Part shown: in pieces, positions 35,300-47,300 of the stretch | Layout: each line of letters begins with the position of its first letter | Position numbering within the stretch: the stretch's first letter is position 1 | Assembly: GCA_036023115.1 (NCBI GenBank) | Contig: JAYKKT010000059.1 | Location: 5,069,501-5,133,500, forward strand | Length of the DNA: 64,000 nt | Direction of reading: 5' to 3' | Source: Brasenia schreberi | Taxonomy: Eukaryota; Streptophyta; Magnoliopsida; Nymphaeales; Cabombaceae | The notes under the pieces: model-generated | What the model saw: only the letters and a program-made list of their open reading frames with translations | Databases searched by the model: none | What the model was told of the DNA's origin: nothing | Position numbers and translations under genes: made by a program

Positions 35300-35431
35300 C
35301 TTATTGTGAGTTAACTGCTAACATGACACATGATAGGGCTATGTGGAAACAAAGAATTCATGTAGCCAGCCCCGTCTAGTATGGAAAAAGGCCCCGTCTA
35401 GTATAGAAAAAGGCTTAGTTGTTGTTGTTGT
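35300..35431 (+). mobile_element. RTE LINE 3' end with duplicated terminal block
   Basis: Reads gtgagttaactgctaacatg ... gtagccagccccgtctagta and ends gaaaaaggcttagttgttgt. The block gccccgtctagtatggaaaa occurs twice in tandem just before the tail. 5'-truncated. Confidence 0.85.
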
Positions 35432-36226
35432 TTGTATGTTCCAAAGATTAAGTAAGCTTTACCTGGTTCAATGAACTTACAGTATGCGAGTCGTCCCTGA
35501 CTGTACAAGAGTATAAATTAATGCATATGATCTAGTTGGTTTGTCTACGGAGCCTTAATGCATATGATCTAAGTAGTTTTCTTACAAGAGTATAATCGAC
35601 GGCTGTACTGTAATGGAGCAAGTGATAAGTACTTGCATTTCGTGGAAATGTTATCTAGGGTTATTGGGTTTGGGTTCAGTTAATGGGAAAGCCAGAACAC
35701 CTTTGACTGGGTATCGAGTGGATGGGGTAAGAAGTACCGAACTCGTACCCAACCTGAAATATATAATGCATATAAATATAAATATATAAATATATATATA
35801 TATATACACACACATATACAGGTATGCATATATGTGTATTTATGTATGTAGATAAATATATGTGTATGTATGAGAGAGAGAGTTGAATTGTCCATCATCG
35901 TAAGTTGAATTTTTTCAATCAAATGACTTGGTTTTATTTTTAAAAAAAATCTTAAAGAATTTTCATTGCCACTGGAGTTGGGTTATGAGGCCCCTCATAC
36001 TTGTCTTGTTGCCCACACGAGGAAAGACCTAAACCGATAAGCATCCCCATTAGGTTACAAGGTGCAACGGGGCACAAAGTTGATGTCAGGTATTTATGTT
36101 TGAGTGCAGCTTTGATGAGCCGGGAACGATGGAGAAGGATAGAAAGGAAGGGATGAAGAAAAAAGGGTTGTGGCTCGGGTGAAAAGTTCCTATCAAATGG
36201 GGTATCTAAGAGAATTCTTATTTGAA

Positions 36227-36228
<2 letters not shown>
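35432..36228. other. Intergenic stretch with TA/CA-rich tract
   Basis: Irregular (TA)/(CA) tract at 35758-35880 and otherwise no feature. Confidence 0.4.

Positions 36229-36307
<79 letters not shown>
36229..36307. repeat. (TA)n(GA)n compound microsatellite
   Basis: About 22 TA units then about 17 GA units. Confidence 0.95.
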
Positions 36308-36311
<4 letters not shown>

Positions 36312-36546
36312 TGGTCCATGGGCACACTCATAAGTGCTTACAAATATTTAAGGATTTCAATCGTTGGATCAAACTGATAGGTGGTTGAGATCCTCGAGTC
36401 AAAAAATAAAAAATAACAGGTGTAATAAATGTACATAAAGAAACACTTGCACACTTTTTTATTTTGAATTTTAAATTTCAACCATCGATCTTCAACATCA
36501 ACATATGAGTAATTGAGCATATACTAATTTCTCTCTATATATATAT

Positions 36547-37980
36547 AACAACCAAGCCCTTTCTCACACTAAGTATGGTCATCTAATTCCCTGATTCTAT
36601 AATGTACTATTTCGTACCATATTAGTAGTTATTATGTATAAAAGTTATATCATATTTAATAGCTTCTCTCGAATACATAGTTTTTTTCTCTTTTAGAATA
36701 TTGCTGGTTTCTCATACTTTTTTATCGGAGGTCCTTGGTTGCCTCTTTACATATTCAAACTATCTTAAACGTGTCTCTCTCATCTTATCTTTTATAATTG
36801 ATACCAAACTTTTTCTCTAATAAATTCATTATGAAATCTTACTATTACCTTATAATATTTATCTTTCAACTTTATTGGTATCTTCTTATTACACAAAACA
36901 TGGAAGACCCATCTTCATTTTAGTCAACATGTGTTACACCATGTAATTATCTCCATCAGTTTTTCAATGCTTCTAAAATTTGACTCTTAACTACTTAAAA
37001 GTGTCCTCTTACATAATGATACATTATCTACCACTTTAAATTTGTGTATCATCCATACCCATGATATTACTAAACTTACACCCTTACCTTTATTTTGGTG
37101 ATTCTAAAACCCTTTGTTTTCAATGTTTATCTACATAACTCAAGTTTCTTATCAACTCCTTTATTTAACTCATCCACTGACATAATATTATATGCATGTA
37201 GCATATACAAAGTACTTCGTCTTAAATATGTTTCATTAACCAGTCTACAACCAAAATAGTTAGGTGTCTACTTAGTACTAACCCTTGATATAATTTAATA
37301 TTGACTTCAAAAAAGTCTCCCTTCATGAATATTAATACATGTTTTTACACCATTTTTCATTCTTTATAAGCCTAATGTATAACAAAGGGATACATTTATT
37401 CTGTAGAACTTTCTAGAGAGCATCTCTTGGTATTCTATCCATTCTTTAAACCAATAGATATATTCTTTAAACCAATAGATATCATGTATAAGTTTTTATT
37501 CTTAGCTCTAAAGTGTTTTCTTAAACGTCTCAACAAATAAATAGCCTCAACCATAGATCTCTAGGATATGAACTTAAATTAGTTTCCTATTATGCTAAAT
37601 ATTTGTCTCAAGCTTTTAATAGTTTTTCTCATAGTTTTATTATATGACTCATCAACTTATATCTTGTAATTCGTACCATTTTGAATATTTCCTTTGCTCT
37701 TATAAATGAATATTGTTTGTATTCCTTCTCCATCATTTAGATATCTTTTTATCCATTTGAATAATATTAAATAAGCTTATAAGTGAACTTATGCTTAACT
37801 TCTCTAAAACTTTTCATTCTTTAATATGAATATCATTGAGTCCTACAAATTTAATAGATTTCATGAGCTTAAGAGTTTATTTTACTTTATTCTTTTTAAT
37901 ACATTGATAGAAATCATGATTTATATATGCTCCTAAGTTGATTAGCTCTCTCAAGTTACATTAGTATTTATATTCTCATT
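36547..37980 (-). mobile_element. Old RTE LINE copy (diverged subfamily)
   Basis: Starts (3' tail in reverse) with aacaaccaagccctttctca and continues through blocks that parallel the 10575-12480 copy, for example ttataatatttatctttcaactttattggtatcttcttatta-like, agtaacatgttttta and ctcatagttttattatatgactcatcaactt. Many stops. The right boundary is approximate. Confidence 0.7.
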
Positions 37981-38064
37981 AAAAAGCTTATAAAAAAAAC
38001 TTTATCATATTGCTCTCTCTCTCTATACATGTATGTATACTATTATATAGAAAAGAGCAGTGAC

Positions 38065-38165
38065 TAAGAAACAATGGCTCACCTGGTTGGGAGGTCGACT
38101 CACACGTTAAGGGCCATGAGTTCAACACCCTGTGTGTGCATATGGTTTTGGCCTCCTCATTATAA
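38065..38165 (+). mobile_element. tRNA-derived SINE (subfamily 2)
   Basis: A-box-like tggctcacctggttgggagg, B-box-like gagttcaacacc, then gtgtgtgcatatggttttgg and cctcctcattata with an A-rich end. First of three SINEs within 550 bp, all in the same orientation. Confidence 0.65.
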
Positions 38166-38261
38166 AAAGAAAAACATAATACAATATGCATTATTGCTAT
38201 AGGCACAGCACCGTCTATACCATCTTATTTTTTACATGTGTGTATAAAAGACTCTGTCACC

Positions 38262-38385
38262 ACACCGAGAGTGTTAGCTCAACGGCAGGATGCTCTAGCG
38301 CCGTTGCTGCTGATGGGAGAGTTCAATTCCCAGAGGGTGTATGTGTGAGTGTGGGTGTTAGGCTTAGGTCTTCTCTTGTAAAAAA
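38262..38385 (+). mobile_element. tRNA-derived SINE (subfamily 1)
   Basis: tRNA-like head gttagctcaacggcaggatg with B box gagttcaattccc, followed by agagggtgtatgtgtgagtg, ggcttaggtcttctcttgta and an A10 tail. Same architecture as 2637-2730. Confidence 0.7.
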
Positions 38386-38524
38386 AAAAGTCTCCCAAAT
38401 ACAATACAACAAATCACATTATCGAAAGTTATCATTTAAATTAAGTAACTATTATAAGGCAATAATAAATGAACAATGTTTTCATGGTATTGATGTGCAG
38501 AAAACTATTTGGTTAAGCTTACAA

Positions 38525-38605
38525 TGAGCAATTGCTCGCCTTGCTAGGGGTCAGGGGTTCAATACCCATGTTGTGCATCTGGCTTCGGCCTCTCCATTGT
38601 ATCAA
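38525..38605 (+). mobile_element. tRNA-derived SINE remnant (subfamily 2)
   Basis: caattgctcgccttgctagg with B box ggttcaataccc, then tgtgcatctggcttcggcct and ctccattgta. Confidence 0.6.
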
Positions 38606-38926
38606 AAATAACAATGCATCTTACACCTCTCTAAAAAAAAAATTAAATCCAGCATTAATGGCAAAAAAACAATTAGCCAACCCCCACTCAGTGTAGGTAA
38701 GACTCAATTCGGCTTCTGTATGTCATACAGTGACACGACACGAGGCAAGTTGCTGAGTGCGTTAAATTTTCAGGCCAAGGTTGTCCCGTTCGTCGTCAGT
38801 CAATTGTTCACTGCGATCCCAACACCCTCTGGTGCTGTGGCCTCACCGTCATTAATATTGTTGGGGTCTTCCTGCTGCGCTCTCTCCACATGTCACTGTC
38901 ATGGTAATAATAATGATGATAATAGT

Positions 38927-38930
<4 letters not shown>

Positions 38931-38975
<45 letters not shown>
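38931..38975. repeat. (TTA)n microsatellite
   Basis: About 15 TTA units. Confidence 0.95.
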
Positions 38976-38976
<1 letters not shown>

Positions 38977-40307
38977 GAGTGATTGGATCATATTATTTTA
39001 TTTATTATATTTTGGATGGTATAAGTATAATAATATTGTCTTTTATATTTTTAAAATTTTTAAATTACGCTCCTAAATGAACGTGAGTGAGCATGTTAGG
39101 AGTGAACAAAAAAATGGTTTTCCTTATTTATACTTATTATTCTTATTACTAGTAGTATAAATATATATCCTGTATTTTATAGTTATAAGTAGGGTTGCAA
39201 AACCAAACCAGCATCTCGCAGGAAGCTCAGTTCGTAATAAAGCTCACCGAGTTTGGATTGATTGTGCTCAATTGAGCTGGTGAATTAGCCCAAACTTTAA
39301 AAGTTCTAAACTGAGTTTAATGTGGGTCAACCCAGATCTAAAAGATCGAAGTGAGCTCAAAGTTTTTCATGAGTCTAGCTCCAGTAGCTAGTAAGCAGCT
39401 TGGCTTACTTGTGCCCACAATCTTCCCCTTCGCTTGTATGGTTATAAAGTGGGTGCAAAAGTATGTCTTGTCTAGTTCATACGTCTACTAATTTTGTATA
39501 ACACTCAATGCAGAGATGGTAAATTTGATCCAACCCGTGCAACTCCAATCCAACTTGATCCAAATCGGGCAAGGAATACCCAACACGATCGGGTTCGGGT
39601 ACGGGAATAAGGTGTCCAACCTGTACCTAACTTGATACTTGCCCTGAACAGTACACGACCTATATATATAATTTGCCTTCATGGTTCCAGAGGGATCATG
39701 CTGCTAAATAAACCTTTATCTTAAACAAACACGAATTTAATTTTCTCGATGAAACTATATAAAATTTGAAGTGTTATTATTATCCTAAATACCCATTAAG
39801 AAGAAACAACTTAATGAGATAAGCCACAAAAGACCCTTCATGACATTATTTCTTATTTTATTTACATTATAAAGACCGAAATACTTCATATATACGACCC
39901 TTCGTATTGTTGAATACATTTCTTTTCTTACGTTTCAAAGGAAGGCCGATGCCTAAACCAATGATTGTGTTTGGATCTCCAAAAATTAAGAATCAATTAT
40001 TTTGTTTTGTTTCAAACCTTATCATGGATACCCTTACTTGTGAATGCATAAGTTCTTAATCATCATTATGCTCTGTTGTTTTGACATAATCTAATTTACG
40101 ATTTGGATGATAGATGAGACTTAAAGCACTATAAAATGTGATTCTATTTTTTTGAGTTAAATGCTAATATATGTAAAATAGAGCTTGATGACAATTAGGA
40201 ATCATGTTAGTGGCCCCGGTCAAAGGTGAATAAAAGGCTTGTTGTTGATTTTAATCTCGGCGTTTAAGTTCAAATGTAATTTCTCTAATATCTGTCAATT
40301 GTTATAA
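38976..40307. other. Intergenic, repetitive but no gene
   Basis: At 39195-39680 are dispersed-repeat motifs (gagctca/cgagttt, and caacccgtgcaactccaatc) without definable ends. No domain in any frame. Confidence 0.4.
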
Positions 40308-40797
40308 GGGTGTTGAAGGTTTGGTTTGGTTCAGTTCTAGTCTCAACCTCTAATCAAACCAGTAGTTTTGGTTCTCAACTTTTAGAGAACCAAACTGGAC
40401 TGTGCTGTGGCCAAAACCAAACTGCCGGTTCTGGTTTGGTTCGGTTCAGAGCCACAGTTCTACTGATTTAAAGATTTTGCTAAATATAATGTATTATGCC
40501 ATGAGGTTATTTGGATCTTCGGTCCATATTTTACATGTCAAGATTTAAATCCATATAAATATAAATTCGTATATAAGGTTATAAAACTAATAAACATAAA
40601 CTTATAAACTTATCAAGATTTTATATATAGGTTTTACAACCGTATATACATATATCAATATATATAACGGTTTGGTTTGATTCCAATACTCTATAAAATT
40701 TTGCAACTAGAATCAAATCAAACCAAACCGCCGGACATCTAAAACAGAATCGAACGACTGGTGGTTCAGTTCCATTCTGGCGGTTCTATGAACACCC
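40308..40797. mobile_element. MITE-like element, GGGTGTT ends
   Basis: Ends gggtgtt and aacaccc are inverted; inside are ggtttggtttggttc and gaaccaaactgg motifs in both orientations, as in 7564-8088. No target duplication was seen. Confidence 0.55.
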
Positions 40798-41337
40798 CTG
40801 AGTTGAACAATAAGATTATGCTGTATATGATATGGTAGTGTGATAATGGAGTAAGAGTCGTTTTCTCATTTTCACCTCCATCCAGAAGTGAATTTTCTTA
40901 GGAAAAGTTTTCTCCCTCGAAAGAGTGGGGAATCAGATTCCCGGAGAGGGAGAGGGAGGCTTCTAATAAAAGAGTCGCTATGCTTGACCTTCGCCCTTCT
41001 GTTTCGGAATTGAACGAAGTTACTCTCCTCTCTGTCTGTCTCTCCCTCCCTCTCTCTCTGCAGCTCTGTTTGTCTCCCTCGGGATTGGATGCTCCTGAAC
41101 GCACATTCTCATCTATGCATCGAGCATGGGGCTCCTAACGTCTCCTTTTTCGTCATTTGATTGTTGTACGTGAATCTTGGTTGCGAAAGAGACTTGTTCG
41201 AGATCTTAATCTATTTCTGTTCGATGTTTAAATTTGCGTCTTCATGAGCTGAGTTTGTCTCAGATGGCTTTGTTGATTTTGAAATGGATTTTGGTGCTAA
41301 TGCAGAATTTCGTTGATTTTTGTGATTGATTACGGAG

Positions 41338-44300
41338 ATGGTTTCGCGCAATGCCGACGCTTCTCAGGTAGTATGGAAAATTTTTACGTTTTTTCCCCTC
41401 TCTTTCTTCTTCTATCTACGCTTTGAGCTCGTTTCTGGATTGCCTCGAGGATTATATTTGGATAGTTTGCCGTAAGATATTCACGACCTGGGATTCACGA
41501 CGCAATGTGTTATTGTGGATAGCAGGGAGAGAGCTGTCCGTTGCCGGCGCAAGTGGTGCCGCTTGATAGACCGCTGCCACGGGCTTCTAACACCGTACGT
41601 GAATCTGCGTTCTACTTTCCTTCGTTATTGTGGCCAGTCTTTTCTTTCGCGGGTTTCGCCTCACCATTTTTCGTCGCCGCTTATTTTGCATTGCATCAGG
41701 AGATTAGGGATTCTCTGACTGATTCTGTTTGTTTACAACCATATTCATGGCGACTCTAATAATTCCCATTGGAGCAAAATCTTGACTCCTTCTTGTCATC
41801 TAGGACGTTCCATGTTTCTCGTTTGATGCAAAATGCTTCCATTTCATTTATGTACCTCATTTCTTTATGAACCTTTTGTCCGATTGAATAGTTAATTTTC
41901 AAACGTGGGTTACCAGTTGATGATTCGTCCAAAGAGTGCTTCTCTTTTCGCAATTATTTATCTCCGAATCTAAAGTTTTACTGTTCGTCTTGGTAACTTG
42001 TGGCTTTTTGGATGATGCCTTTCCTGTCGGTAATTGTAGCTTTTTGGAAGACGTCTTTTGTTCAATTCACGTTTGGAAGGACTAAGCTGCAGCTGCTGCA
42101 CATTTCTTCATGTATAGTGAAATTACAACTCACCTTGTTCATTTTGCAGGTCTTCAAGAGCGGGCCTCTTTTCATATCCTCCAAAGGTAGTACCAGTTTT
42201 ATTGCTTGACCATGTTCTAGATGGTAGTCAGTTGCAGTAGGCTTTCCATGCTCGTCAGTCACTAGTATTACCTTGCGGAATGTCTATACACGTTCTCATT
42301 CTTTTAACGGGTATGATCATATGTGAGTTTCTTTTTCACCTATAATGCTAGAATCGTTAATTATCACCTTTGATGACTTCTCATACCCTCAGAAAGCTTT
42401 GTAGCTTGTGGAGTTTCATGCGAAATTGCCTTGTGTGCATCCCAACAGTGACTACACTGACTAGGATGTTGACTGTTAAGACCAGCCACTTTATGATACA
42501 TACAGTTTAAGGTTGATGGTCTGCTATGTTGTTCTTTTTGTTGTTTTTCTTTTATGCAACTAGCAAGGATCTAAACTGATGATGATTGTTTCATTATTTG
42601 TTATAATGTGGATAAAAGATGACAACATGATAAGTTCAAAAACTGCAGTTTGGCGCTTAATAGCTAATCAGGCCTTGAATGGATTATCTTTTAGCATTAT
42701 TTCTGTCTATCCTACTTCGGGGAATATTATCTTTTAGTAGTTCTTCTCTTCGAAATTTATTCTGTGGTGCTGCTGCTAAGCATGTTCCATGATAACCATA
42801 ATGTCACATACTAGTAAAACTTACTAAGATTTTGAACACCAGTGATGCGTGAGCACATTGCCTTTTCATTCAAGCTGGGTCATGCATATTTTGATACTGA
42901 TGCTTCTTTTGATTGCTTATTGATTTGTATATACATTAACAGGGTTAGGATGGACTTCTTGGAAGAAACGGTGGTTCATCTTGACACGTACATCACTAGT
43001 CTTCTTTCGAAGTGACCCTGTAAGGATTGTTTATATTCAAGGATACTTGTTACCATGCATGATACATGTGTTTGTCTCGTGTTAATAAGTTCTGCACATG
43101 AAATGGCATCATAATCAATCATTTTATCTATCTCTAACTAGATATGTATTACAGAGCGCACTCCCTCAGAAGAGTGGTGAAGTAAATCTTACTCTGGGTG
43201 GAATCGACCTTAATAATTCTGGAAGGTAAGCATTTTGTAGTTCATAAATAATTGGGAATATCTATGTGTGTGGAAGTGAACAGGTATTTACTTGAAATTG
43301 CAATTGTGCAGTGTTGTTGTGAGGGCTGATAAGAAGCTCTTAACGATTTTGTTTCCCAATGGAGGTGGTGGAAGGGGATTTACGCTGAAGGTATACCCTA
43401 TCACTCTGTTTCATTATGCTGGAGTCTTTCTTCCTTACCCTTTCCCTGGTATGCAGGCAGAGACTTCAGACGATTTGTATGAATGGAAAGCTGCACTTGA
43501 AAATGCTTTGGCTCAAGCACCTAGTGCGAATCTTGTGATGGGTCAGACTGGGATCTTTCAAAATGATGCATCTGATACAATTGAGGGATCATTTGAACAA
43601 TGTACAGGTTTGTTCTGATGAGATTGATTGCACATAGTTTAGCTGATCACTCTGCTTATATTGTATTATTATTTGGTATTTAACATCAACATGGTCTTGT
43701 ATGTGAATTGACATGTATGTTGTTTATACCTCATATTCTTGATGCAAGACCTTCACCTTGTAAAAATGTTGCCAACATCTTGCCAAAGTAATCCATAAAC
43801 TCAAACACAAACTATCCTGAAGGATCTTCAACAAGCCAAATCGCCAAACGAATCACCAAACACTTGATATACAAGCCAAATCAAATATCAAACAAGTCAT
43901 GAGAGCATGAAAAACTCTAATTTTATTCATTAGACATCTCTTATATTTATAGAGATATTTGCAAGAGAGAGAGAAGGAGAACCGATTTTATATGAGAGAG
44001 AGGGAGATTTGCTCCCAACAACTACAACAACTAGCTGTTGGGAGTGTCCCCAATGGCTAGTTGTTATAGCCATTGGGAGGGGAACTAGCCCTTGAGGCCT
44101 AGTCCCCAAGTGACCAGTTGGGCCCTATTGGCCCAACCCCACTATTACATTTTTAACACCCGTCCTCAAACTTGCAGTGTATATACCAAAAGTTTCTATT
44201 AGAAACATAAATATAGGGGCTAACAAGGATTTTAGTGAAAAAATCTTCTAACTATAACTCTGAAAGAATATAACACATAATCAATCTTTTCTTCAAGCAT

Positions 44301-47300
44301 TAATCTCTAACACAGTGATAGCCATCTCAATATATTTAATTTTTTCTTGAAAAGTATTATTTGAAGCAATGTACATAATGCTTTTATTATCATAAAGCAA
44401 TTATGTGGAGTCCTCCAAGGTAACCTCCATGATTGCTAGGATTTCAGTGATCCAAGATATCTCAACACTTGTGGTGGCTATGACCCTATATTATGCTTTT
44501 GTAGATGATAAAGACACCTTTTGCTGCTTTTTGTACCTCAAAGAAATTAGAGAATCACTTTAAAACACACAAAATCTAGTGATAGAATGCCTATCATTAA
44601 GATTCCCAACCCAGTTAGCATTAGTGTAAGGAGTTCATTTAAAAGAAAATGATGAGGTTAGAATAATCCCCTTTCAAGTGTATCCTTTATGTATCTTATA
44701 ATCCACATTACCACACTCATGTGTACTATGGTGAGGGCCTGTTGAAATTGGCTTGCCACATGTATTCATGTAGTATGTCTGGTCGAGTGATATTTAGATA
44801 CGTCAAGACTCCTATGATTTGTTCGTAGGGAGTGAGATCCTCTAACTTTTCCCCATCCATAGTCCTCAGCTTGATACCCATCACCTTGGGCGTGCTTACT
44901 TTCTTCTGATATGTCAATCCTGACCTGTTAACAATATCAATAGCAAACTTTGTTTGTGACATAAAGTAACCTTTGTTATTATGAGTTATTTCTATTCTCA
45001 AAAAATAACTAATAAATCCAAGATCTTTCATTTTAAATTCTTTATAAAACTCACTTTTTATTTGTAATATCTTATTTTCATCACTTTCGGTGATGATCAT
45101 ATCATCTACATACAGGAGTAGAATCACAATATCTTCACTAGATTTTCTCACAAATAAGACAATGTTATTATAACAAGAGCGAAAATTTTGTGCATAAAAT
45201 ACTCAAATTTATCAAACCAAGTCTTAGGAGCTTGTTTGAGTCCATATAAAGCTTTTTTTTAGTTTAAGAACATAGTTACTTTGAACAATGAATCCTAAAG
45301 GAGGAGCCATATAGATTTCTTCACTAAGGTTTTCATTCAAAAAAGCAATTTTAACAATCCTATTTATTTAATTATACAAATAAAATTAAAATATGAACAA
45401 TCATCATACGTGCAACCGACACAAATGTTTTTTCATAATCAACCCCATATTTTTGGGAGTACTCTTTAGCCAAAGTGTTGCTTTGTACTTTTGAATAGAA
45501 CCATCACTATGAGTTTTGACCTTATAGATCCATTACAACCAATAATATTTTTTTTTGGGTTTCAAAAAATATCCCTAAGTACACTTTCTTTCTAGAGCTT
45601 TCCTCCATTCTAAGTTATTTTTTGCTTGATCATAATGATTGAGTTCAAGAATGCTCGATATGATGGCTATGTGATTTCTATGCTGTGGTTGAAATGATTC
45701 ATAAGACACAAATCTTTGAGGGGTTTTATGATTTTTTTGCTAAGGGCATTATAATTTTCTTTACTCCTTCTTACATAATGATATTTAAAGGGTCTTAACA
45801 CATGTTCTCTTGTTGAACCATTCTATCTTCTTGTACTTCCTCATTCTCATCTAACCTTTATTACGATATTTCATCTCAAAATATATTTTCTTTAGTATTT
45901 TTAGATTCATTTCCATAATAACATTCATCTTCAATGAATTTGACATCTTTAAACAAATAAAGTTTATCTTCTTTTGGATCATAACACCTATACCCCTTTT
46001 AATAAATACCATACTCAAGAAACACACACTCAATGACTTTGGAACTTAACTTATCATTTTATCGGTATAAATATAGCATTTACACCCAAAAACTTTCAAT
46101 CCATCGTAACTAGGTTTATTAGAAAATAATTTTTGTATAGAAGAACAATTTTCAAGTTTGGATGATAACATTCTATTTATCAAATATACGAATGTTAGGA
46201 CGGCTTTGGCCCACAAATGTTGGGGAAATTTACTATTTAATAACAAAGTTCTAATTGTTTCAATAATGTGTATGTTTTCTTTTGCTAAACCATTTGTTGT
46301 GAGGTATTTTGATGCCAAATTCCATTTTTTTCAAAATAATTTTTGAAGACATTTGATAGATGCTCTCCTCTAGAATCGGTTATTAGGATTTTAATATGAG
46401 TTTCAAATTGGGTCTTGATCATATTGTGAAAAATCAAGAAATATTTAAAACTTCTGATTTATATTTCAAGAAATATAAGTGTGTCAAGTGAAGTCATCTA
46501 CAAAAATAGCATAGAAAGTCACTCCTCCTTTGAGGTTATGAGAGCGGGTTGCCAAATATCGAAGTGTAGTAATTTAAATGTCTTATTTGTGATAAATGTT
46601 CTATCGCCAAATGATGCATAGTGTGTTTTGCCAAAAATACAATCTTTACAAATGAAATCATTCTTTTGATTGATTTATGAATAATTGTTCATTTTGTTTA
46701 CATGAATGTGCCCCAATATTTTGTGCCAAAGTTCAAAATCATTACAAATAATTACACAAGTTCTAAAATTTGACATAACCAAATTATCCATGGCGGAAAG
46801 ACCTTCTCTATGTCCTTGCCCAATCATGTTCTTTGACACATGGTTCTGCACCATACATCCATACATCTATTTGGTGAGAAGAGAAACTGAGAGAAGATTA
46901 ATGTTTAATTTTGGTATAAAACATACTTGGGGTATTTTAAAGAAATTACTTTCTAAATTTCCAATTTCTTTAACATCAAGTTTAGTTCCATCAGTCGTAA
47001 ATACTTGTCCTCTAGCTTGTGTGCATTTGTCTAACAATTTATATTCATTAGTCATATGAAAAGAACCACCATAATCTAAAAACCTTGGCATACCTTGACC
47101 TTTGAAAAATATGATAGTGCCGACTCGGAGATACCTGCCTTTTCTTTGAGCATTTCTTCAATATAGGCCTTGATCTTCGATAGTAAAACTTCCTCCTTAT
47201 ATCAATAGCAGCCACATGATGAATCTCCTCAATAAGAGAGGAAATGAAGTCTTGATGTGCTCATTTTCCTTACAATAATGACAAATTATGCTTTTAGTGG

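Noticed and set aside
38262..38385. True tRNA gene
   Set aside because: An A/B-box-like promoter is present but no cloverleaf with acceptor stem can be drawn; the 3' extension and poly(A) mark a SINE.
44726..45151. 141-codon minus-strand ORF as a host gene
   Set aside because: It contains the copia reverse-transcriptase YVDD block and lies between two LTRs.
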